Source of the DNA: JBFMGS01 sp040752635
GTDB taxonomy: Bacteria > Bacillota > SHA-98 > UBA4971
Reading direction: 5' to 3'
Length of the DNA: 50,495 nucleotides
NCBI GenBank assembly: GCA_040752635.1
Contig: JBFMGS010000011.1
Span: forward strand, 1 to 50,495
Below, piece after piece: positions 1-6,821 of the stretch. Position 1 is the first letter of the stretch; every line of letters starts with the position of its first letter. The position numbers were made by a program, and so were the translations under genes. Below the pieces are notes generated by a model. It ran no database searches. It was not told where the DNA came from and saw only the letters and a program-made list of their open reading frames with translations.

Positions 1-293
1 CTCGCCGCGTTGCCGCACATCCGGGCCTCGCTTCCGTCGCTGTTGAAGATCTGCATCCTGACGGCCGCCCGGTCGGACGGCAGGACCAGCACCAGGCCGT
101 CGGCCCCGACTCCTGTATGCCTGTCGCAGAGCTTCTGTGCAGCCCGGGACCAGTCAACATCGGCCGGAGGGGGAAGCTGCGTGAAGTCGAAGATAAGAAA
201 ATCGTTACCGAGGCCGTGCATCTTCACGAACGAGGTCCCACCCTCGTTCACGTCACTGGTGTTTGATGCGCTTTGCAGTGTCCTGGCACGCAT
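1..293 (-). CDS. dapF: Diaminopimelate epimerase, N-terminal part (runs off window)
   Basis: Converts LL- to meso-diaminopimelate in the cytoplasm, for lysine and peptidoglycan synthesis. The minus-strand reading frame has no stop before the window edge and gives 97 codons. Diagnostic family motifs are KMHGLGNDF, then CDRHTGVGADGL, then MQIFNSDGSEARMCGNAA; the Cys of MCGN is one of the two catalytic cysteines. The ATG at 293 follows a GGGGAG-like ribosome site and gives about 24 residues before KMHGLGNDF, somewhat longer than usual, so an internal GTG or ATG start is possible. The second catalytic Cys and the C-terminal half lie outside the window. It follows a small membrane-protein gene on the same strand after a 111-nt gap. 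Confidence 0.93.
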   Translation of the reverse strand, partial: MRARTLQSASNTSDVNEGGTSFVKMHGLGNDFLIFDFTQLPPPADVDWSRAAQKLCDRHTGVGADGLVLVLPSDRAAVRMQIFNSDGSEARMCGNAA

Positions 294-404
294 GAAATAC
301 CGCTCTCCCCTGCCCTGTTTAAGCCGTTCGAGCCTGGCAGGGCTCGTTTCGTCATCCTTTCGACGGGATCGTCGGCTTCAGTATATTTCTCCATTATTCG
401 CCTG

Positions 405-659
405 TTATTCGCGTTCAATCCCGGATCTCCTGCTCGCGTCGACAGTTTCGTTTCTCTGTCCTATCTCCGGTTCCGGCTGCTTTTTCGTGCCGGTCCCGCA
501 TATTGTGCATCTCCCGCGTTCGAGAGTCTCTCGGCGCATCTCGATGGGGGCGAACACGGCACCGTCCCGAAACCCTTCGATACGGCCATGTCTGTGACCT
601 ACGATGTATCCCAGGAGGAACGCAACTGCCACCAACAGAAACCAGCTCTCAATCGTCAC
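405..659 (-). CDS. Small single-span membrane protein, function unknown
   Basis: This 84-residue protein starts with GTG at 659, preceded by GGAGG at good spacing inside the end of the upstream gene; the ATG further upstream only extends it through that gene. One hydrophobic segment (about residues 5-20, WFLLVAVAFLLGYIVGH) is followed by a basic, hydrophilic tail containing CTICGTG. It overlaps the DDxxD membrane protein by 11 nt, so the two are probably translationally coupled. I do not recognise the family. The charged tail after the helix suggests a cytoplasmic C-terminus. The reading frame is supported by the ribosome site and operon packing rather than by homology. Confidence 0.6.
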   Translation of the reverse strand: MTIESWFLLVAVAFLLGYIVGHRHGRIEGFRDGAVFAPIEMRRETLERGRCTICGTGTKKQPEPEIGQRNETVDASRRSGIERE

Positions 660-1251
660 CTGACTCGCCTCCACTTGCGCCGACGACGTGCGCCGCGGCT
701 GCAATGACTGGAGCACACACGCAGACGAGAACGGTCGTCCGCAGGTCAAGAACGAGCGCCGTAAGCACCGCTATGACGGCAAGCAGGAACGCTGTACCTT
801 TGCCCGTGATACGAGCAAGGTTCGTCGAACTTGTGATGCGTTCGCGCGTCCAGTCGTAGAGATCGTCGGCCAACTGGACGGCGACCATGAGTGCTATCGA
901 GACGCAGGTGGGCCGCCATCCGAAGAGAAGACACGTCGCAGCAGCGGCCAGGGCCGATTCCACCCAGGCGGGCAACCCGAGGGGCAACATTTGCCGGGGA
1001 TCTTTCAACATGCCCACCGCATACGCGGCCAGGACGAGCGGCGCCGCCAGGTTGGCGTTGATCCCGCTTGCCAACAGTGCGAAGACAAGCGCATACGGCA
1101 CGATCCCGCTGCCCAGAACGTGAGCAAGCGATGGGCGGCCGTAGGCGGTGTCTTGCGCAAAGTCAAGGTAGTCGTCCATCAGCTTGATGGCAGCCCCGGC
1201 TAACGCCACTGCCAGGAAGTCCGCCAGAAGCTCAGAGATTGCGAACGACAT
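649..1251 (-). CDS. Polytopic membrane protein with two DDxxD motifs (UbiA-like?)
   Basis: This 200-residue, strongly hydrophobic protein has about five or six predicted membrane segments. Two acidic motifs stand out: DDYLD at residues 26-30, followed by D34, and DDLYD at 129-133. Paired Asp-rich motifs that bind Mg-diphosphate are typical of the UbiA-type membrane prenyltransferase superfamily and of soluble isoprenyl synthases. The spacing and size (UbiA proteins are usually near 280-300 residues) are not canonical, so a prenyl-diphosphate substrate is inference only. The start at 1251 has GGGAGGT 8 nt upstream and overlaps the GTPase gene by 20 nt. It lies in an operon with a GTPase upstream and a one-span protein downstream. 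Confidence 0.75.
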   Translation of the reverse strand: MSFAISELLADFLAVALAGAAIKLMDDYLDFAQDTAYGRPSLAHVLGSGIVPYALVFALLASGINANLAAPLVLAAYAVGMLKDPRQMLPLGLPAWVESALAAAATCLLFGWRPTCVSIALMVAVQLADDLYDWTRERITSSTNLARITGKGTAFLLAVIAVLTALVLDLRTTVLVCVCAPVIAAAAHVVGASGGESGDD

Positions 1252-1840
1252 GCCGCTTTACCTCCCTGAAGCCGGTCTTTGCGACGGCAGAAACAGGAAA
1301 GATAGTGTATCCTGCGAACATTCTCTGCAGCCTTGCCAGCCCACGCTTCGCATCCGGCAGGTCCATCTTGTTTGCCACTATACAGTATCCGCCTCTGGAG
1401 CCGGCAAAGACAGCCAGTTGCCGGTCGAGGTCGCCTGCTGCGGGGCTTGCGTATTCGCGCCCCGCCTCTTGTGCGTCCATGACGTGGATCACAAGTTGAG
1501 CCGGGCGGATGGCGGCAAGCGTCTGGGCCATGGCCTTGCGAATCGACGCATCCTGGTGGATGTATTCAGTGAGGCCTGTGGTGTCTACGAACTCAACGAC
1601 TTTTTTCCCTTTGCCGGTCGGAAGCTGAAGAACCACCGACTGCAGGCACCTTGTCTCGTGTGGCCTCGGGCCGACCAGTTCGCCAAGGGCAATACCTATG
1701 GCGTAAGTCCTGGAATACTTCGTGCCGTCGGGATCCTGGAACGTGATTTCTATCGCCTTCACCTTGAGATACTCAGCCAGGCTAAGAACCAGGAGGGTCT
1801 TTCCGACGTTAGGTTTGCCAACAACAATGCATCGCTTCAT
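1232..1840 (-). CDS. Small P-loop GTPase of the TRAFAC class
   Basis: This 202-residue protein is essentially a lone G domain. G1 is GKPNVGKT at residues 8-15, G3 is DTTG at 86-89, G4 is NKMD at 157-160 and G5 is SAV at 184-186. It therefore binds and hydrolyses GTP, but no extra domain reveals its target. The N-terminus starts directly at the first beta strand. It lies 32 nt downstream of spoVK and overlaps the following DDxxD membrane-protein gene, which suggests co-expression and perhaps a membrane partner. It is shorter than Era, EngA, Obg or FeoB and matches none of them clearly; the nearest description is a generic small GTP-binding protein. Confidence 0.85.
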   Translation of the reverse strand: MKRCIVVGKPNVGKTLLVLSLAEYLKVKAIEITFQDPDGTKYSRTYAIGIALGELVGPRPHETRCLQSVVLQLPTGKGKKVVEFVDTTGLTEYIHQDASIRKAMAQTLAAIRPAQLVIHVMDAQEAGREYASPAAGDLDRQLAVFAGSRGGYCIVANKMDLPDAKRGLARLQRMFAGYTIFPVSAVAKTGFREVKRHVVRNL

Positions 1841-1872
1841 TGCGCCGTGAAGCCCTCCAGAACGCTTACGTT

Positions 1873-2835
1873 TTAGAAGTCGTCTCCTATGTCCTCCCTG
1901 CGGATAATCATGAGTTCCTCCCGGGTGAGTTGCTGTTTATCGACAAGGCGCAACGCTTGACGCCTGATGGCCCGCTCAATGATGTTGCGGACAAGGCGGG
2001 CGTTTCCGGAGTGCTCGTTCCCCGACCCGGTCCTTCTGCTCAGTATGAACTCAAGCCTGGCTCGGGCCGCCAAGTCCAGCCGGTAGTCCCTTTTCTTCAG
2101 CATGAGGTCAGCTATTTTCAGGAGTTCTTCTGTGGAATAGTCCGGAAACTCTATGTGGATGGGGAACCGCGAGCGTATCCCCGGGTTCGTTTGAATGAAG
2201 GTCGTCATTTCGTCGCGATATCCAGCCAGTATGACGATGAGTTTATCTCGGTAGTCTTCCATGGCTTTTACGAGTGTGTCGATGGCTTCCTTGCCGAAGT
2301 CTTTTTCCCCACCCCGTGCCAGGGCGTATGCCTCGTCAATAAAGAGTATTCCGCCGAGCGCTTTCTTAATCTGTTCGCGCGTCTTTTGCGCGGTATGTCC
2401 TATGTACTCGCCCACGAGGTCGGCCCTCTCTCTTTCAACCAGGTGGCCTTTCTCGAGGACCCCCATCTCTCTAAACATCTTTCCGAAGAGGCGCGCGCAC
2501 GTAGTCTTGCCAGTCCCCGGGTTGCCGCTGAAAACCATGTGGAGTACGAGAGGTTCCGCGGAGAGTTGGCGCGCGGCCCTGATCTGCTGTATCCTCACAT
2601 ATGCCACTATTTCTCTCACGAGAGCCTTGACTTTATGGAGCCCGATCAAGCTGTCAAGCTCTGCGAGAGCCTCGTTGAGCCGCCACGTATTTGAAGGTGT
2701 GCCCTCCTGGCCGCGTTGGCTTGCGCTCAGGTCCGACGAATCCCTGAGCGCCTCGAGCGCCTCAACGGGGCTCAGCCTCCCCTCCTCGAGCCCCGCCAAC
2801 ACCGGGTTCACGTTTCTAGGCTCGAAAGCGAGCAT
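1873..2835 (-). CDS. spoVK: Stage V sporulation protein K, AAA+ ATPase
   Basis: AAA+ ATPase of the CbbX/SpoVK group. SpoVK is made in the mother cell in Bacillus and is needed for spore maturation. The 320-residue protein has a variable N-terminus, Walker A SGNPGTGKTT at residues 103-112 and Walker B ILFIDEA at 163-169, followed by sensor and arginine-finger regions (NPGIRSRF). Length fits the family. In B. subtilis spoVK lies near hfq and miaA, as here. The start has AGAGGTGG about 10 nt upstream. It is followed 32 nt later by the small GTPase. A sigma-E-like -10 (CATATGAT) lies upstream near 2930, but no convincing -35 accompanies it. Confidence 0.9.
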   Translation of the reverse strand: MLAFEPRNVNPVLAGLEEGRLSPVEALEALRDSSDLSASQRGQEGTPSNTWRLNEALAELDSLIGLHKVKALVREIVAYVRIQQIRAARQLSAEPLVLHMVFSGNPGTGKTTCARLFGKMFREMGVLEKGHLVERERADLVGEYIGHTAQKTREQIKKALGGILFIDEAYALARGGEKDFGKEAIDTLVKAMEDYRDKLIVILAGYRDEMTTFIQTNPGIRSRFPIHIEFPDYSTEELLKIADLMLKKRDYRLDLAARARLEFILSRRTGSGNEHSGNARLVRNIIERAIRRQALRLVDKQQLTREELMIIRREDIGDDF

Positions 2836-3273
2836 TCTGCTACACCACCTCTTGCATCTGGACGCTAGGAAACGACGCAGCCCTGCGGTGTTGGATGAGG
2901 TGAGACGGGTACGGCGTTGGACCGTATATCATATGCGGGCCGGGAGCCTGGTGTTATAGTCGGGCGGGCCGCGGCGGAGCGGAAAAGCCCACATACATCG
3001 CATAAAGCATTGGAGCACTAAAAAGGGATGCGCTCTGAAAACCTGGACGAGAATGTCCTGGAGGGTGATGTCACAACGCGACGGGCTGGGGGTAGGTATG
3101 TCCGAGACGACCTGGAGAGCTGGTAAGATGAGTCTCCCGGAGACCGAGGACGCGCCACACGGCCTGTACCAGGCGCTCATTCAAAGCTGAGTTCTTGAAA
3201 AGGAATATCCAGACATTTTGAAGCGATATTCCAGGGACCTCACGCTATTTCCTGAAGGATGACGTGACTGCGG
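2836..3273. other. 438-nt intergenic region between hfq and spoVK
   Basis: No convincing protein or RNA gene is visible. Near the hfq end it holds a probable terminator (separate entry). Near 2925-2935 on the minus strand a CATATGAT sequence resembles a sigma-E -10 element and could serve spoVK, but the upstream -35 match is poor. An 83-codon minus ORF at 2929-3180 has unusual composition and no recognisable motif, and was not called. Confidence 0.5.
3197..3232 (-). terminator. Probable rho-independent terminator after hfq
   Basis: On the minus strand GGAATATC (3225-3232) and GATATTCC (3202-3209) form a perfect 8-bp stem with a 15-nt loop, followed at once by TTTTC. It lies about 40 nt after the hfq stop. 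The stem is AT-rich and so weaker than usual, but the U-run and position fit an operon end before spoVK. Confidence 0.6.
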
Positions 3274-3522
3274 TCAGCCATCATTTTCTTGTTCGCCGGG
3301 GAAAGTGATGGTTACCGGACGTGAGGCAGTGATGGTCGAGATGGCGTGCTTATAGATGAGGTCCTGCCTGGCGCCGTCAGCAAGGATGACCGTGAAGCTG
3401 TCGAAGCCCTTCACCACTCCTTTCATCTGGTAGCCGTTGACGAGATAGACGGTAACGGGGATCCCCTGCCGTCTCACGTGGTTTAGGAACACGTCCTGAA
3501 GGTTTGGTGATGGCTTATTCAT
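3274..3522 (-). CDS. hfq: RNA chaperone Hfq
   Basis: Hexameric Sm-like protein that binds small RNAs and mRNAs. The 82-residue product starts at the ATG at 3522 (MNKPSPNLQDVFLNHVR), which matches the normal Hfq N-terminus; a longer frame upstream is not family-like. The Sm1 region is VTVYLVNGYQMKGVVKGFD and Sm2 contains YKHAIST with the conserved KH pair. A GGAGGG site lies 12 nt upstream. It lies 102 nt after miaA, the usual miaA-hfq order in Bacteria, and is followed by a probable terminator. Confidence 0.97.
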   Translation of the reverse strand: MNKPSPNLQDVFLNHVRRQGIPVTVYLVNGYQMKGVVKGFDSFTVILADGARQDLIYKHAISTITASRPVTITFPGEQENDG

Positions 3523-3624
3523 TTCGGTCTGTGCCCTCCGCCCCACAGTTTGGTGTACCCTCAGGGACAGGCGTACAAAGGGATTCTTAGTCCAAGAAGC
3601 GTATCGGTGGCGCACGGTACGTTT

Positions 3625-4608
3625 CTACGTAGCAGCAAGTTTTCCTTTAATGAGGGCTAGCACACACGTTGCAGCCTCGGACACGGACTCAAGCGTCCCG
3701 AGGTCGATCCATTCTATGCGAGGGTCGGCTCGAAACCACGTGAGCTGGCGCTTTGCGTAGCGTCTGGTATTCCTCTTGACAAGCTCCACCGCTTCTTCGA
3801 GGGAACACCTGCCCCGCATGTACTCGACTATCTCCTTGTATCCCAGGGCCTGTCCCGCGGTCAAAGCTTTCTCATACCCGCGTTCAAGCAGGCGAGCTGT
3901 CTCTTCCACAAGACCCTGCTCTACCATCAACTCGCACCTGCGGTCGATGCGATCGTAGAGGGATTTCCTGTCCCGAACGAGCCCGATCATTACGAGCCTG
4001 TCGATGTGCAGCTTCCCTCGGCCTTTGCGCCACATCTCGGAGATGGGCCGCCCGGTTGTGACGTACACCTCGAGGGCGCGGATGATCCGCCGCGCATCAT
4101 TGGGATGGATCCTGCGCGCCGCTACCGGGTCCACTTCCTCGAGCCTTGCGTGAAGCGCCGGCGCACCGAGGTTCCTTGCTTCGTCTTCCAGGTCCCTACG
4201 GATGTCGGGCGACGCGCCCTCCCAGGGAAACAGGAACCCGTCCACCACGGCTTTGACGTAGAGGCCTGTTCCCCCCACCAGAAGCGGGACGGTCCCACGC
4301 GCTGCGATGCCGTCGATAGCCGCCCAGGCAAGCTCTTGAAACCTGGCCACGTTGAATGGCTCGTCGGGGTCAACCACATCAATCAGGTGGTGAGGCACGC
4401 GGGCGCGGTCGGCGGGGCCGGGCTTCGCTGTGCCGATGTCCATGTGGCGGTACACCTGCATGGAATCACACGATACAATCTCCCCTTGGAGCCGCGAGGC
4501 TACCTCTATGGCAACCTCTGTTTTGCCCACTGCGGTTGGACCCACAATGGCTACCAGCAGCTCAAGTGGGACTCGTCTTTGCACCGGTCTTGAGGATTCA
4601 TCTTGCAT
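3625..4608 (-). CDS. miaA: tRNA dimethylallyltransferase MiaA
   Basis: Adds a dimethylallyl group to N6 of A37 in tRNAs reading codons that begin with U. The 327-residue protein has the P-loop GPTAVGKTEVA near residue 23, the conserved DSMQVYRHMDIGTAKP that holds the catalytic Asp and substrate contacts, VGGTGLYVKA, and the C-terminal RRYAKRQLTWFR tRNA-binding motif. Length is normal. MiaB, which acts next on the same base (methylthiolation), is encoded upstream in the same gene run at 9451-10773. The first 13 residues are an unconserved extension; GTGGAG lies about 10 nt upstream of the ATG. Confidence 0.97.
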   Translation of the reverse strand: MQDESSRPVQRRVPLELLVAIVGPTAVGKTEVAIEVASRLQGEIVSCDSMQVYRHMDIGTAKPGPADRARVPHHLIDVVDPDEPFNVARFQELAWAAIDGIAARGTVPLLVGGTGLYVKAVVDGFLFPWEGASPDIRRDLEDEARNLGAPALHARLEEVDPVAARRIHPNDARRIIRALEVYVTTGRPISEMWRKGRGKLHIDRLVMIGLVRDRKSLYDRIDRRCELMVEQGLVEETARLLERGYEKALTAGQALGYKEIVEYMRGRCSLEEAVELVKRNTRRYAKRQLTWFRADPRIEWIDLGTLESVSEAATCVLALIKGKLAAT

Positions 4609-4847
4609 CTCTCGTATTCTCCACAGTGATCTGGGGGCATGGAGCCGGGATTCGGCCGCTCTGCTTCGCCCGGGGCCGCCACCTCATGCGCACTACGGAC
4701 GGGGAAGTCGCGCTGCAGCGCATGACGGCAACTGCGATCCGTGATCACCCATGAATGTCGGTTCAGCACCGCAGGAGGGAACTCATCCTCGAGTATCGCG
4801 TCCGGCGCGGGGCAAAGTGCGAGCAATGCCCATCCAGCCACCCGCCC
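4609..4847 (-). other. Gap between mutL and miaA with a doubtful 96-codon ORF
   Basis: A minus-strand frame runs from a GTG at 4841, just after the mutL stop, to 4551, overlapping the start of miaA by 58 nt. A weak GGAG lies about 10 nt upstream. Its predicted protein is rich in Cys, His, Arg and Pro, shows no motif and does not look like a normal protein, so it is noted but not called as a gene. No terminator is evident, and mutL and miaA may be cotranscribed. Confidence 0.3.
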
Positions 4848-6821
4848 TCATCTCCGGCGGAAGGCGCGCTCGAGCTCCGCCTGGCCTATTCTTAGAAGAG
4901 TGGGACGCCCGTGCGGGCACGAGTATGGGTCCCCGGTGCGTGCAAGGTCTATGAGAAGTCTCTCAACCTCCGAGGGTTCCAGTGCGCCGTGAGCTTTCAC
5001 CGAAGCCTTACACGCAACCTCCGCAGCGAACCGCCCAAGCGCGTCCCCCAGGTTCTGTTCCCCGCGGGGGATCTCCTCAGCAAAGGCTTCAAGAGCTGCC
5101 GAAACCGCGTCCGCGACATCGGCCCCGCGCAAGCGCCCAAGAGCGACGGGGATCCCCCTGAGCAAGAGCGACGAGGGGCCGAATTCCTCCAGGATGATGC
5201 CCATCCTGGCGAGGTCACCAAGGTGTTGCGATACGCTTGCAACTGTCGCCGCCCGCAGCTCCAGCGCTACCGGAAAAAGCGTCTGAACGCTGGCGGGCCC
5301 GCGCGCCGCCCCATCGAGGAACGATTCGTACAGCACGCGCTCGTGGGCCGCGTGCTGGTCGATGATCAAGAGGTTGGAGCCGTCCGTGGCCAGAATGTAC
5401 GTGCCGAGGAACGTGCCCAGCGGAGTGAAGCAGGGTGCCGATGCGATTTCTGTCTGCTGCGATAGTTCCTGGCCGACCCGGATGCCCCGGGCGTCGGGGC
5501 GGCGAGCTATTTGCCAGGCTTGCGGGGTCTGCGCTTCGGGACGCGCGCCTTCCTCCGGACAGGCGGGCAGCGGGCGCGCATGCGCCGTACCGTCGTGGCC
5601 GAGCCCGGCGCCCAGCTCGACGCCGAGTCCTGCGGGGCAGGATCCAGCCCCATAGCCTGCTCCGTAGGGTGCTGCCCCATCGTGAGCAAGAGCCTGACCG
5701 GCCCTGTCTCCGGGATCGTGATCCTGGACGAGAGACCTGCGCATGCCACCGGACCATCCTTGCGCTTGCGCCGGCCAGCCCCCCTCACCCAGCTTGCGTC
5801 CGAAGCCAGGGGAAGCCCCCACTGAGTGCAGGGCTGCCGAGACCGCCTGCGCCGCCAGGTGAAATACCTCGTGGTCTTGGGAGAATCTGACTTCCCTCTT
5901 CGCGGGATGGACGTTTACATCGATCGACCGGGGGTCTGTAGATATCCATATGAATACAGCAGGGTAGCGTCTGGGCGGGAGCCTCTTCCCATAGGTTACC
6001 TCGATCGCTCGAACAAGAGACGCCGCTGCGACAGGCCTACCGTTCACGAAGATGCACTGGACGTCGCGCGTCGGCCTGGTGACGTCAGGAGGGGAAATGA
6101 ACCCTTCGATGCGGGTGCATGCGGACCCGGCGACGACGGGCAACAGCACCTTTGCAAGGCTCGCCCCGTGTATCGCGGCTATCGCCGCGCGCCTGTCGTT
6201 TTGCCCCTGGGCCAGCATGATCTCTTTGCCGTCGTGAATGAGGCGAAGCTTCGTCGCAGGTTGCGCGAGAGCCAGTCTGCCGGCGACGTCGTAGACGTGG
6301 CCCAGCTCGGTGGACGGGCGCCTCTGAAACTTGCGCCTCGCCGGGGTGTTGAAGAAGAGGTCGCGGCAGGTCACGGTCGTGCCAACGGGTGAAGGTGCGT
6401 CTTCCTCAAGGGTGAGGGCGCCCCCTTCGCACACGATGCGCGAGCCGACGTTATCCTGCGCGCGGCGCGTAACGAGTTCCAGCCGGGCAACCGCTGCGAT
6501 GCTGGCAAGGGCCTCGCCGCGGAATCCCATGGTGAGGACGGTCTCGAGGTCTGTCGCCGTCCGTATCTTGCTCGTGGCATGACGCAGGAAGGCCATCCTT
6601 GCGTCGCGGCGGCTCATCCCGCAGCCGTCGTCGCTTACCCTGATGAACTGGCCCGGTGTGCCCCGAAGTTCAACGGTTACGCTGGACGCACCGGCATCGA
6701 TGGCGTTCTCCACGAGCTCCTTGACCACGGACGCTGGACGCTCGATCACTTCGCCCGCTGCGATCTTGTTAACGGTCTCGTCGTCGAGGATTACTATGGT
6801 CTCATCCGACAACGGCATCAC
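4848..6821 (-). CDS. mutL: DNA mismatch repair protein MutL with endonuclease motif
   Basis: Links mismatch recognition by MutS to strand removal. The 657-residue protein has an N-terminal GHKL ATPase (DETVNKIAAGEVIERP, then ELVENAIDAGA, DDGCGM and GFRGEAL), a low-complexity Gly/Ala/Pro-rich linker (about 350-460) and a C-terminal dimerisation/nuclease domain. The nuclease signature DQHAAHERVLYE fits DQHA-x2-E-x4-E, and CPHGRP near the end completes the metal site, so this MutL should nick DNA itself, as in bacteria lacking MutH. It overlaps mutS: the frame begins GTGATG, with the GTG at 6821 or the ATG at 6818, behind a GGAGAGGGG site. Confidence 0.97.
   Translation of the reverse strand: MMPLSDETIVILDDETVNKIAAGEVIERPASVVKELVENAIDAGASSVTVELRGTPGQFIRVSDDGCGMSRRDARMAFLRHATSKIRTATDLETVLTMGFRGEALASIAAVARLELVTRRAQDNVGSRIVCEGGALTLEEDAPSPVGTTVTCRDLFFNTPARRKFQRRPSTELGHVYDVAGRLALAQPATKLRLIHDGKEIMLAQGQNDRRAAIAAIHGASLAKVLLPVVAGSACTRIEGFISPPDVTRPTRDVQCIFVNGRPVAAASLVRAIEVTYGKRLPPRRYPAVFIWISTDPRSIDVNVHPAKREVRFSQDHEVFHLAAQAVSAALHSVGASPGFGRKLGEGGWPAQAQGWSGGMRRSLVQDHDPGDRAGQALAHDGAAPYGAGYGAGSCPAGLGVELGAGLGHDGTAHARPLPACPEEGARPEAQTPQAWQIARRPDARGIRVGQELSQQTEIASAPCFTPLGTFLGTYILATDGSNLLIIDQHAAHERVLYESFLDGAARGPASVQTLFPVALELRAATVASVSQHLGDLARMGIILEEFGPSSLLLRGIPVALGRLRGADVADAVSAALEAFAEEIPRGEQNLGDALGRFAAEVACKASVKAHGALEPSEVERLLIDLARTGDPYSCPHGRPTLLRIGQAELERAFRRR

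Noticed and set aside
331..346. GAGCC/GGCTC hairpin between dapF and the small membrane-protein gene
   Set aside because: A 5-bp stem without a U-run; too weak to call a terminator.
2929..3180. 83-codon minus ORF in the hfq-spoVK gap
   Set aside because: No motif, odd composition and no good ribosome site.
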